From Paraburkholderia sp. BL10I2N1 (GTDB lineage Bacteria > Pseudomonadota > Gammaproteobacteria > Burkholderiales > Burkholderiaceae), in assembly GCF_004361815.1 (NCBI RefSeq), contig NZ_SNWA01000003.1:665490-729489 (forward strand): a DNA stretch of 64,000 nucleotides, in the 5' to 3' direction. This document shows, piece after piece, positions 54,501 through 62,338 of the stretch. The position numbers and the translations under genes are program-made. The notes beneath the pieces were generated by a model. It was not told the origin of the DNA. It ran no database searches and saw only the letters and a list, made by a program, of their open reading frames with translations. How positions within the stretch are numbered: position 1 is the first letter of the stretch; each line of letters starts with the position of its first letter.

Positions 54501-55102
54501 AACGGTGCGCTGGCTGAACTGCGGTTTCGCGTCACGGCTACGATCGCGTCAACAGGGCGTCGCCGACGCAGACGGCGGACCTGGTCGAGCCATTCGGTAT
54601 CGAGCTTGTCGGTTGTCTGCTTCGCATAGAGCAGCACGGTATCGCCGGTGATCGCATAGCCGGTGTCGGCGAGCCCGGGCGCAAGACGCTTGACGAGCGG
54701 TTCATCGCCAGCGACCACGACCCAGCGATCGCGATAACGCCAGCGCCAGCCATGACGCTCGCGAAGCGCATCGCGCAGCATAACGATCTTTTCCGGTGTT
54801 GGGACATGCGCGAACGCCAAGCCTTCGTTGGCGCTTTGCGCCTGCTTCTGCGAATCGTAGCGTGCCAACCACCGCATCGCACGCATTGAAGCAATCCAGA
54901 GTAAGACGGCCTCAAAGTACTTTACAAACATCAACGCCAGGAGCAGCCCCGAGAACAGGCACAGTTCGATGATGATCCGTGTCTGGAACGGCCATCCGCG
55001 CGAGGGGCCCTCCATCCAGACGGCGAGACCCACAGCAACGAAAAGGATGCCAACCCCGATGCCCACGAAGAGCGCTACCGGCTCAGACTTTTGTTCATTC
55101 AT
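51548..55102 (-). CDS. tssM: T6SS inner-membrane protein TssM (IcmF), variant without Walker A
   Basis: The 1184-residue protein starts at the ATG at 55102, overlapping the upstream stop (ATGA). Two helices near the start (VALFVGIGVGILFVAVGLAV; IIELCLFSGLLLALMFVKYF) and one near residues 375-400 (TTAAWMTTALVGCWVAGTML) fit TssM, followed by a long periplasmic part that binds TssJ. In many TssM proteins a Walker A GxxGxGKT is present in the cytoplasmic domain; at the matching place (about residue 130) this one reads RWVVVAGDEPLVKRLAPGLA, so no Walker A is visible. The gene appears intact. Confidence 0.9.
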   Translation of the reverse strand: MNEQKSEPVALFVGIGVGILFVAVGLAVWMEGPSRGWPFQTRIIIELCLFSGLLLALMFVKYFEAVLLWIASMRAMRWLARYDSQKQAQSANEGLAFAHVPTPEKIVMLRDALRERHGWRWRYRDRWVVVAGDEPLVKRLAPGLADTGYAITGDTVLLYAKQTTDKLDTEWLDQVRRLRRRRPVDAIVAVTRNRSSASAPFDAERTAQRLARHARALRWAAPAYLLNVTDFGGEQSGPDEAIGFTWANERTRPDEVEASLHGLSANLADAGVVRLMQDPNDRYLAELSRHISELREALSDLVMQTRESRLWRNAVHGLLFAPLFKEREATVPVPAPDAEDGAPLPPRQRTIWKTVADHSRKIHGRRVGFSLSTTAAWMTTALVGCWVAGTMLSGMMNRATIGSARDTLTKLAGTQDNTQSMQTLDSLGKQIDTLETRQRDGAPWMTRFGLNRDSALLGAIWSGYEGAASRILVGPIRQTLEDRLHRLASMSDEEIASGGSVQAQAAYDTLKAYLMLAKPERAVAAFLTPQLIATTVPARPLNSPLSSGTWEDLRQHTIDFFSDHLGHRVTTSGSSLAIVPDGSLVASTRQTVIGVRGIQNSTDAVYQQILDDAKPKYPPVTLATLLGDTTGRGLFNTTQTVPGVFTRAAWEDRISKAIDEASDKGNVAGDWVLSDAKTTNQAPSTLKAELRQRYFDDYARAWEQFLNGLRWQPAPTLSATADQLTLLGDPQRSPLVALMNAIVYQASTGASTQSLSDTLISKAQQLVGADEKDPSKQAQPQFAPLAIAFGPILRLTGSDLVSAAPGKTGKAAAQLAATGDLSLARYLERVTAMRLKIEQMVNSANTDAMSRVAAQSVLQGKTSDIAESRDYASRVAASLGQQWAGFGQLFQAPLDQTWQAVVQPAAASLNDIWRTSILANWNRTFGGRYPFADSENDASLPEMARFMRPDNGVIAQFVAAQLAGVIERQGDRWVAAQGTDHGSLTLDPGFLEGLNRLTRVSTVLFPAGDAHVRFDLRGVATPGVTDMKVVLSRRELNYFNQKEDWVPFEWPGQSLENLSHIEWQTEQGGLRSALDAQGRFGLIRLLERAKISQEDNARYLLTWAPDTSQGIALKVQLRTDAGAGPLDVLQLRHFALPSRIFVTGGATAGPKLSSFSPPPLPPAAIAAAKHAAMPLPNGSVPEVE

Positions 55103-56328
55103 GTTTGTTTTCTGCACACGAGCGCGATCAGGTCGCCGCCGTCCGGTGTAAGTACGAGTTGCGGGTCGCCGGTCCGCTCCGCGAGTTCAGCCGCGAGAGC
55201 GGTTGCAAGCCATCCGCCCGCCGCCCCACAGTCCCCGACCGTCGTTTTCAGGTCGATCTTTGATCTTTGTCCGTCGAGTTGGGACGCCGACTTTATTGCT
55301 ACCTCTAGCTCGGGCGAAAGTCCGTGACTCCAGACAGTCTTGACGCGTGTCAACGCCGCTTTCCCCCAACGCATCGCATGTTCGAGTGTCTCTCCAACAG
55401 CATCGCCCGGGCCCCGTGCTGGACGATGCAGGCGTAGGGGCGGGTTTCCCGTCATTGTTTTGGCAAGGCTCGGGTGCGCCAATAGCAGCGCGACGCCCGC
55501 CTCCGCGACTCCGTCCTGCAGGCGCTCGCTGACCGCATTGCGCAATCGAACTGCAACTAGCAGGTGAACAACCTGCGGCCTCATGCGGTCGAACCACGCG
55601 TCCGCTTGAAACACCGACGAAGGCGCGGGGGGAGGCGTCATCGTCACACGTAGAGACGGCGATTTCGCGGAAACAAGCTGCTGCAGCAGGGCACGCACGT
55701 CAGTGTCCTCAAGTACGGACTCGATCTGGAGCGTGGTGCGCACCGGAAGGGCCATTAGTTGCGGCGCCAGGCTGTCGATCAATCGGACCAGAAGCCAATT
55801 GCAGACTGCCTGATGGCGAGCGTGTTCCGTGAGTTCGTTTCCCGCATGGAACTGCTGATCCCGGATTTCTAGCCAACGGGCACTCACGTCGGTGTTTGGC
55901 TCGGCCCGGCTCGCCCGAGGGCGCAACACCAGGCTGCCGTCAACCAGCCCCTCGATACCGTTCTCGTCGTGATCGGAGGAGAAACACCACGCATGGCCCA
56001 GCAACGCCAGCGGCTCGCTGGCAAGGGCATGGCATTTTTCGGTTTCGTGGTCGCTGACGCGATTTGCCGCGATTGCTCCACTCCGTCGTGCGTATAAATA
56101 TCCAAGGCGGCAGCACAGCAAAAACGCCCATGCAAGCATCGGATAGCCGACGACACAGAACCAGAACCAAACAGTGTTTGTCGGTCGGCCTTTCGGCCAC
56201 AGAAAAATCGTCAGCGCGGCACCCAGGCACTGGACGACGCCGAGGAGCACAAGCCAAACGGGTTTCGAGAGCTGCGGCGGCGCAGGTACCGGAATCCGCG
56301 GCGGTATGCGAGCAAAGTCAATCGGCAT
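55099..56328 (-). CDS. T6SS-associated hypothetical membrane protein, 409 aa
   Basis: The protein has two N-terminal helices (WLVLLGVVQCLGAALTIFLW and WFCVVGYPMLAWAFLLCCRL) and a long cytoplasmic domain with no recognised fold. It starts 4 bp after the PAAR gene (56333) and overlaps tssM by 4 bp. Such a gene upstream of tssM is seen in Burkholderia clusters, but I cannot give a name. I chose the ATG at 56328; an upstream start would overlap the PAAR gene. Confidence 0.72.
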   Translation of the reverse strand: MPIDFARIPPRIPVPAPPQLSKPVWLVLLGVVQCLGAALTIFLWPKGRPTNTVWFWFCVVGYPMLAWAFLLCCRLGYLYARRSGAIAANRVSDHETEKCHALASEPLALLGHAWCFSSDHDENGIEGLVDGSLVLRPRASRAEPNTDVSARWLEIRDQQFHAGNELTEHARHQAVCNWLLVRLIDSLAPQLMALPVRTTLQIESVLEDTDVRALLQQLVSAKSPSLRVTMTPPPAPSSVFQADAWFDRMRPQVVHLLVAVRLRNAVSERLQDGVAEAGVALLLAHPSLAKTMTGNPPLRLHRPARGPGDAVGETLEHAMRWGKAALTRVKTVWSHGLSPELEVAIKSASQLDGQRSKIDLKTTVGDCGAAGGWLATALAAELAERTGDPQLVLTPDGGDLIALVCRKQT

Positions 56329-56332
56329 CTGG

Positions 56333-56602
56333 CTATCGGACCGTCGCCCCATCAGACACAGCGATGAGGACACTCCCGCACTGGGTCTTGTCTCCATCAC
56401 GCGAAAGCGGCGTGCCAGCATCCCTGATGCCGCCGCCCCCTTCCACGATTTCGTTGTCGCCGTGAATCGGACAGGACACAAGGTCGCCCACGCGCGCTGC
56501 GCGGCGACCTTTAACCTTGATCCGGTCTGAACCGGTAAGGACCTTTCCGCCGTGACTCGTACTATCACCTTCGTACGCTAATTTCTTCATTTTAATATCC
56601 AT
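56333..56602 (-). CDS. PAAR-domain spike protein
   Basis: The roughly 89-residue protein has the PAAR pattern: GDSTSHGGKVLTGSDRIKVK, then ARVGDLVSCPIHGDNEIVEG, with His-Cys-His-Cys spacing for the zinc site (SHGG, SCPIHG, KTQCGS). It sharpens the tip of the VgrG trimer and often carries effectors. No VgrG is in the window. The start may be at 56602 or 56590. It separates the effector/immunity pair from the tssM operon. Confidence 0.9.
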   Translation of the reverse strand: MDIKMKKLAYEGDSTSHGGKVLTGSDRIKVKGRRAARVGDLVSCPIHGDNEIVEGGGGIRDAGTPLSRDGDKTQCGSVLIAVSDGATVR

Positions 56603-56754
56603 GTTCAAGCTAATTTGATGAATGCGATGATCAACTTGCTAGCAAAGCCAGCAGCGCGCTTTCATATGCCGCACGCATAGGTTGACGCGCCTTTTGAAAT
56701 CACCTGAAAATTTGCACTTGCGCGCTTCTTCGTATGGCCTATGTCCGCACCTAC
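56603..56754. other. AT-rich gap between the immunity candidate and the PAAR gene
   Basis: About 150 bp of clearly lower GC content than the T6SS genes, with no gene. Confidence 0.5.
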
Positions 56755-57240
56755 CTATTTGGATTCAATATCCTTATACCCCTCTTTCGTAATGTCGCTG
56801 TAGGCCGCCTGATGAATCGAGGCATCGTTACTGCAAATTTTCCGAGAAATTTTCTTGTTGCCGCGATACACAATTATTCCAGCCGAAAATTCTGGACCAT
56901 CATCCGTCTTCACGGTCTTGTCATAGAGATAATAGGTATATCCAGCCCTCGAGAATCTAATATGTGTTTCGCCACCGCCAGCGTAAGGGACATTACTAAA
57001 ATAAAAAATGTTACCTTTGTTCGAGCCGCTATCTGAAACCTCAATGTCAATTTTCTTCATTGTTCCATTGCGATACGTCAAAACGCCAGTATCTTTCATT
57101 TCACATAGAGAGGCAGTAGTCCTGTTCAATTCGCAATTAAATACAGCTTCTTCTTTCGCTCCACACATGCCTTCTGCGTGTGCCGCTGTTGTAAAATTAA
57201 AAATAATTGCCAAAAAAAATACGGGGTAAATATTCTTCAC
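56755..57240 (-). CDS. Candidate periplasmic T6SS immunity protein
   Basis: The 161-residue protein starts at a GTG at 57240, 4 bp after the stop of the GH19 effector frame. It has a signal peptide (MKNIYPVFFLAIIFNFTTAA then HAEG) and a small mature domain with cysteines (GMCGAKEEAVFNCELNRTTA, SLCEMKDTGVLTYRNGTMKK) likely in disulfides. The base composition is much more AT-rich than the T6SS core. An exported small protein directly behind a peptidoglycan-targeting effector fits an immunity protein. No family is recognised, so this is inference from context. Confidence 0.6.
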   Translation of the reverse strand: MKNIYPVFFLAIIFNFTTAAHAEGMCGAKEEAVFNCELNRTTASLCEMKDTGVLTYRNGTMKKIDIEVSDSGSNKGNIFYFSNVPYAGGGETHIRFSRAGYTYYLYDKTVKTDDGPEFSAGIIVYRGNKKISRKICSNDASIHQAAYSDITKEGYKDIESK

Positions 57241-57244
57241 GATT

Positions 57245-58464
57245 TCATTCCGTCGAAAGACCCAAAATAGGAGCCACCTTATTGTACCGACTAAGGCGAT
57301 CAGCATAGCCATTCTGTCCGCCATTCACAATCTGAGTGACGTCCCTAACAGTTCCGGTGTCTGATGTTCGATTCAAATTACTACGTGACCAGAAGACATA
57401 TGCAGACTCGACGCCGTACTCCACGTTTGACACGACAAGTTCGGGATGCGCAATGAAGTCCTTTTGGTCATCTGGCACTCGGCGATTATGCTCATCCTGG
57501 AAAGACTGATACCCACTCTTACCAGTTATTTGAATAAACCCTCGTCCGCGATACTTGTATCCATCACCGCTTGACTCATCGCCGTTTCCCATTCTGCCTG
57601 CGTAGACATAGTTCGCTAGATGCTCTACGTTGTTAGCGTAATATGATTCATGGCTCCACAGTTTGTCTCGCAATCTACCGTGCGCACAGTCGTCACAGGA
57701 AGCATTGTAGTTATTCTTACCCCCTTTGCATCCGAAAGTTTTTCGCATATTCCGAGGGTTATAGTTCAATCCTTCTTCGGTAACCCGAAAATGTGTTTCG
57801 TGAGCGCAGTGCGACAAGAAATGTGCGATTCTTTTCGACGTGTTTACGGAATACGCTTTAGCGTATTTGTTCAAATGCGGCAGCATGCTTGTATAGTGTT
57901 CAACTGAATTAGCTGGTTCTACAGCAACAAGCATGTCGAGCGTTATCAATTGCTGTTCGCAAGCAAAGTTCCCCACCAATCCGATCGGATGGATATGAAA
58001 TACATTCGACGCGGGGAAGCCAGTCAAGCCAGCCTTGACCTCATCCCACCAGACCAGCTTTTCGATCCGTTTCTGTTCCTCGGCGTGTTCGGCCCGAGGC
58101 CCGTGCGTGCCTCGATCGCGGCAATCAACTGCTTCCATTTGTCGGAATTAGCCCACTCGCTCTCGTGCTGAATGATCAGCCTCGACATACGCAGCGCATT
58201 CCACGGGTCTTTCGCCGCGTTGCACAGGTCATCGGCCGCTTGTGTCTGGTCGCCTGCCAGATGCAACACCTGGTAAATCGACGTCATGAGCGGGCTGAGC
58301 TTGTCCAGCGAACCCGGGTTCGGCACATCCGCACCGACCGAATAGTCGACGAACCCTTGCGTGGTCGCGAACATCGTATGCGTCGGATCGTGCGCGGCGT
58401 CCAAGGGCTGAAAGTCCACCCACTTCCTGTTCAAGTTAGCCCGATCAATGCGCCGCGTTAGCAT
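57245..58464 (-). pseudogene. GH19 lysozyme/chitinase-like T6SS effector, frameshifted
   Basis: Two overlapping frames make one protein. The front frame (58464 to about 58090) reads WVDFQPLDAAHDPTHTMFAT, FVDYSVGADVPNPGSLDKLS and SEWANSDKWKQLIAAIEART. The back frame (to 57245) continues EEQKRIEKLVWWDEVKAGLT, FHIHPIGLVGNF, and then the GH19 catalytic region: FLSHCAHETHFRVTEEGLNY with the likely catalytic Glu, and GRGFIQITGKSGYQSFQ. The shift lies near 58090-58105 in the repeat-rich GGGCCTCGGGCC. Its N-terminus also looks short. The target is probably peptidoglycan in the periplasm of rival cells. A sequencing error at this GC-rich site would restore the gene. Confidence 0.72.
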
Positions 58465-58474
58465 CGTCGTTTCT

Positions 58475-59518
58475 CTACGGTTGTGGACGCCACTGGCGCA
58501 GTGCGTCTGATAACTGCTTCAGACGCATCCGGTCACGAGCCGAAACAGGATGCACGGTATGGTCCGAGTCGTTTTGCTTCACTATGCCTTTGCTTGTATC
58601 GATAACGAGCTTACCGCCTTTAAGCGTCAAATAGGTTGGGTCGTACCGGTTGTGGTCCGGGCCCTTCACCGCTTCTTCATAGTTGAAGGCCCGCACGGGT
58701 GTCGTGTCCTTGCCGTACGGCAGACGGCCCAGTACACGCGGCATCGTGAGACCAACGTAGCGCGCATCGTCGGTGTCGCGGAAGCTCTTCCACTTGATGT
58801 ACTCGGCGCGGTCGAAGTAGTTGCCGATATCCTGAATAGCCGCCACTTCTTCCATCGACTGCTTGCCGAAGAATGCCGCGCCCACCGAGCCGATGAACGG
58901 CATGTGTGCGGCTGCCGCCACCTTCGAGATATTACGCAGCAGTGCGATATCCATCGGCGAGTTCGCGAATTCGAAGTCGCTGATCATGGCGCTGATCGGC
59001 TGGCCACCCGGCGTGTCGTATTCCTCGATGTACGTGAGGCGATACAGGCCGCTCTGGATCAGCTCCGGCGTATCCTCGAAATCGCGCTGCAGCGCGTCCT
59101 TCGACACGTCAAGCACTTCGATGCGCGCGTTGCGACGGAAGTCGGTGCGCGAGACGAGCATCTTGAGGCCACGCCAGCGGCCTTCGAGCGCCTGGAATTC
59201 CGGCGTGTGCATCACGGCGTCGAGCTGACGACCGATCTGCCGGTCAAGCTGGCCGATATGGAAATCGAGCAGCGACTTGTCAAGGCGGTCGACCGTCTGG
59301 CTCGATTTCGACACAAGCTCGAGGAACGCGCTCATGCCGCGCGCAATGCGCTCGTCGGCCGATGCCTCGGCGAGCATGTCGCTGTCGCGAAACGCTTCGA
59401 GCGGGCGCGCCTGGGCGATGGGCTTCAGGTTGATCTTGTCGCACAGCGAGGCATAGACGCTGTCGTGTTCGAGGACAACAGTTTCTGTTGCGCCCGGGCT
59501 GGATTGATTCTGGTTCAT
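58475..59518 (-). pseudogene. tssC: T6SS sheath protein TssC, truncated and fused to a foreign 55-residue tail
   Basis: The frame encodes 347 residues where TssC normally has about 490-500. Residues 1-292 match TssC closely (ADERIARGMSAFLELVSKSS, GYLYRLTYIEEYDTPG-type region as SGLYRLTYIEEYDTPGG, YVGLTMPRVLGRLPYGKDTT, FNYEEAVKGPDHNRY). At 58642/58643 the TssC sequence stops in mid-domain and continues DPTYLTLKGGKLVIDTSKGI, LKQLSDALRQWRPQP, which is not TssC and not recognised by me. The C-terminal part with the ClpV-binding and sheath-core strands is missing. The start at 59518 follows AGGAC. A functional sheath from this locus is unlikely. Confidence 0.82.
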
Positions 59519-59591
59519 TGTTCGTCCTGTCTGCGTTTGTGGCGCAACCTGGTTGCGAAAGGCGGTGAAGGCCGTCTTGGGCCGTCGGCGC

Positions 59592-60104
59592 TCAGGCATG
59601 CCCTTCCGGTTGCGTAGCGGCCGTGGCGATCTGCCCCAGTTCGCCGCGCAGCTTGTCAGACAGCCGCTTGTCCTTCAGAATCTTCTCGAACTCGCGACGG
59701 AAGGTACCGTTGTCGAGCAGGTTCGATTTCAGGTCGCGCAGCAGGTGACGCATCGCGAGCAGCGCCTGAAGTTCCGGAATCTGGCGCGCGACCTGCTCCG
59801 GCTCGAAATCCTTCATCGAACGAAACGACAGGTTCACCGGCAGTTCGGTGCCGTCGCTGGCCAGCGTATTTTCGGCCGCAAACTTCAGGTCCGGTGCATA
59901 GTCGGCCAGCACGGCATCGAAGTTGTTCTTGTCGATATTGACTTTCTTGCGCTCGGCCAGTGGCGCGTGCTCACGGCCCGCGCTGAAGTCACCCGCGACG
60001 AGCAGCTTGAGCGGCAGTTCGACCTTCTTCTGTGCCCCTCCCGTATGAAGGTCTAGCGTAATTGATACGCGACTTTTCGGGATTTCTCGCTGAAAACTGT
60101 CCAT
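59592..60104 (-). CDS. tssB: T6SS sheath protein TssB
   Basis: The 170-residue protein shows the TssB pattern: FQREIPKSRVSITLDLHTGG, QKKVELPLKLLVAGDFSAGR, NIDKNNFDAVLADYAPDLKF and the C-terminal FRREFEKILKDKRLSDKLRG. The ATG at 60104 follows AAGGAG, an excellent site. TssB pairs with TssC in the contractile sheath; its partner gene here is truncated. Confidence 0.93.
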   Translation of the reverse strand: MDSFQREIPKSRVSITLDLHTGGAQKKVELPLKLLVAGDFSAGREHAPLAERKKVNIDKNNFDAVLADYAPDLKFAAENTLASDGTELPVNLSFRSMKDFEPEQVARQIPELQALLAMRHLLRDLKSNLLDNGTFRREFEKILKDKRLSDKLRGELGQIATAATQPEGHA

Positions 60105-60649
60105 TAAGACTCCTTATGAAGTGACGTTCGCGATCCCCCGCTGAATTCGCCCGCAGCGATAGGGTATCTGGTGTGACGCTCCTTCGATCATCAGTTGCAA
60201 CCGCAACTACATAACCATGCTGACTGCACCCCATTGTGCGGTCTCCATTCATGCGGCTTGGTTTACCGCAGCGTATTAGAACGGATTATCGCCAAGGCGT
60301 CAAAGAGAATTCGCGACGGAATTACAAATCGGATCGATATTAATAAGATAAGGCATCAATTTTTCACAATGTTTGAATTTTTATGAACGTGAATCTACTC
60401 GTGCCTCGAAGTGCGCGTGACGTCCAACGCTGCTGATTTTTGGGTATATTCTTGGCTTCCACCAAGACCCAGTTAGGTTTACTAACGCACTTTCTCTGTA
60501 ATGCCGCGCGCATATTAATGGTAAAAACGTTAATTGGATTTAACAAATCTTATTTCCATAAAAATATATGCATGGGGTATACAGATATCCGATATCGCGT
60601 TTAGAATCCGCCGATTGAAAGCAGTACAAAATGCGCAGACGACCAACAC
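60105..60649. other. Divergent regulatory region between tssB and tssK
   Basis: About 545 bp with an AT-rich right half (60260-60600) and the small inverted repeat AGTTGC-AACC-GCAACT at 60193-60208. It should contain promoters for both T6SS arms. I saw no convincing -24/-12 sigma-54 element. Confidence 0.5.
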
Positions 60650-62017
60650 ATGCGAATCGACAAACCACTCTGGCACGACGGCCTCATCCTCTCGCAGCAG
60701 CACTTCCAGCAACAGGACCGGTGGACGGAATTTGCCCTGCAGCAGCTCGTTGCCGCGGCTTTTGCCGACCCATGGGGAACGCTCCGGGTCGAAGTCGACG
60801 AGGAAGCACTCGCGACGGGACGGCTGAAACTTACCCGCCTCAAGGGGCCGTTTCCCCGACGGCACGCCTTTCGACACGACGGTGGCTGACGCGCTCCCGG
60901 GAGTGCGTGACCTCGGCCAGGGCATTCCCGCCGACCGCCAAAGCGTTGTCGTGTTCGCCGCGCTTGCACTCCTGGATGCCAACGGCAACAACTGCCGCCT
61001 TGATGAGACCTCACTCGCGCGTCCGCGGCGTTCGTATCGTGAATTTGCGAAGGTCATGGACCTGAACGGCACGAATGAGGTTGAAATTGCGACAGAGCGT
61101 CACGCGATCCGGCTGCTCTTCGATTTTGAGCCGCATGCCGATGACACGGTATGCGCCATCGCACGGCTCACGCGCGCGACCAACGGCCAGTTCCAGGTCG
61201 ATCACCGGTTCGTGCCCCCCTGCCTGACGCTCGCCAGTCACCCGCTCCATATCGAGCGGATCAACCGCCTTGCAGACATTCTGCAGGCAAAAAGTCTCGC
61301 ACTGGGCTCGCGCCGCAGCGAGCGCATCGAGCAGGTCGCGGAATACGGTGTCGCCGATGCCCAGCTCTTCTGGCTGCTGCACTGCATTCACGCGGCGTGG
61401 CCGCATCTGCGGCTTTATGCCTCGCATCCGGCCCGCCCGCCTGAGCACCTATATATCACGCTCGCCGAACTCGCCAGTGCACTGATGACGTTCTCCACCG
61501 GGGCCCGGCTCATTGATATCCCGGCATATGACCATGCAACGGGCTGACGAGGTATTCGCGAAAGCTCGAGTCGAAGATCCGCCGAAACTGCTGGATGCGA
61601 TCATTCCGTCGCGTGTAGTGTCGATCGGCCCTCACGCGCAAAGGCCCGACAACCTGGACGGGCCCAGTTTCTTGACGAGCGCATCACCGCAGGGGCCGCG
61701 GGACTGGTACCTCTCGGTCAATGCGCCGATGCCGGTATTCGAACTCGTCGAACAGTTCCCGCGATTGTGCAAGATCGGTGCACCCGAATGATGTCGAGCA
61801 CATCATCAATTCGGCACTGCTGGGTATTCCGCTCAATGCCGTGCAACGGGTGCCCGGCGCCATTCCGGTGCGACTGGACAATCAGTACTTCGCACTCGAC
61901 TCCACGAGTACTGTGCACGCGAAGATGCTCGCTTGCCCCGGGCCTGTCCAGGTCTACCTCCCCGGCATCCGTGCCCCGACGCCACCCCTCGAACTGTATG
62001 CGGTGCTGCGCTCATGA
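60650..62017 (+). pseudogene. tssK: T6SS baseplate protein TssK, multiply frameshifted
   Basis: The TssK sequence is recognisable across the whole length but in several frames. The front (60650-60870) reads MRIDKPLWHDGLILSQQHFQ. It shifts near 60840-60860 to VVVFAALALLDANGNNCRLD and RFVPPCLTLASHPLHIERIN. A second shift near 61540 gives ADEVFAKARVEDPPKLLDAI. Further small shifts occur at about 61600-61690 around DWYLSVNAPMPVFELVEQFP. Another at about 61785 leads to VEHIINSALLGIPLNAVQRV, and the frame ends at 62017, overlapping the next ATG. At least three net indels are needed, so the gene is very unlikely to make TssK. Confidence 0.85.
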
Positions 62018-62338
62018 CAATCCTGACTTCCCGCCATTCCGGCGATAGTGGGCCAGCCCTGATGGGTAGCGCGCCGGCCGCCGACCGCGTCAGCAGTGCT
62101 GGAATACGCGATCTGCTGCGAGACACGGCACTGCTTGTCACGTCACTCGCGCCGGGTGGAACGGTAACGGACGCCGCGGCGTTTCGCGACCGGTGCCGGC
62201 AGCTCATCGGAAATTTTTCGGACTCGCTCACGCACCGAGGTTACCCCGAGGACGTACGGCTGGAAGCGATGGTTGCGCAGTGCGGACTGCTTGACGAAAC
62301 GGCGCTGCGGGAGCTGGGTGACGAAGCCCGTTCAGGAT
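62014..62338 (+). pseudogene. tssL: T6SS protein TssL (DotU), truncated by an IS element
   Basis: The start overlaps the tssK stop (ATGA). About 108 residues of a TssL N-terminal domain remain: IRDLLRDTALLVTSLAPGGT, FRDRCRQLIGNFSDSLTHRG and VAQCGLLDETALRELGDEAR, matching the cytoplasmic hook. The sequence changes into the end of an IS4-family element at 62339. The transmembrane anchor is lost. Nothing past the IS in the window resembles the rest of TssL. Confidence 0.87.

Noticed and set aside
58550..59617. 355-codon plus-strand frame opposite tssC
   Set aside because: Antisense shadow with no protein-like motif.
60105..60649. Search for a sigma-54 promoter between tssB and tssK
   Set aside because: No sequence close to TGGCAC-N5-TTGC was found in the region by eye.
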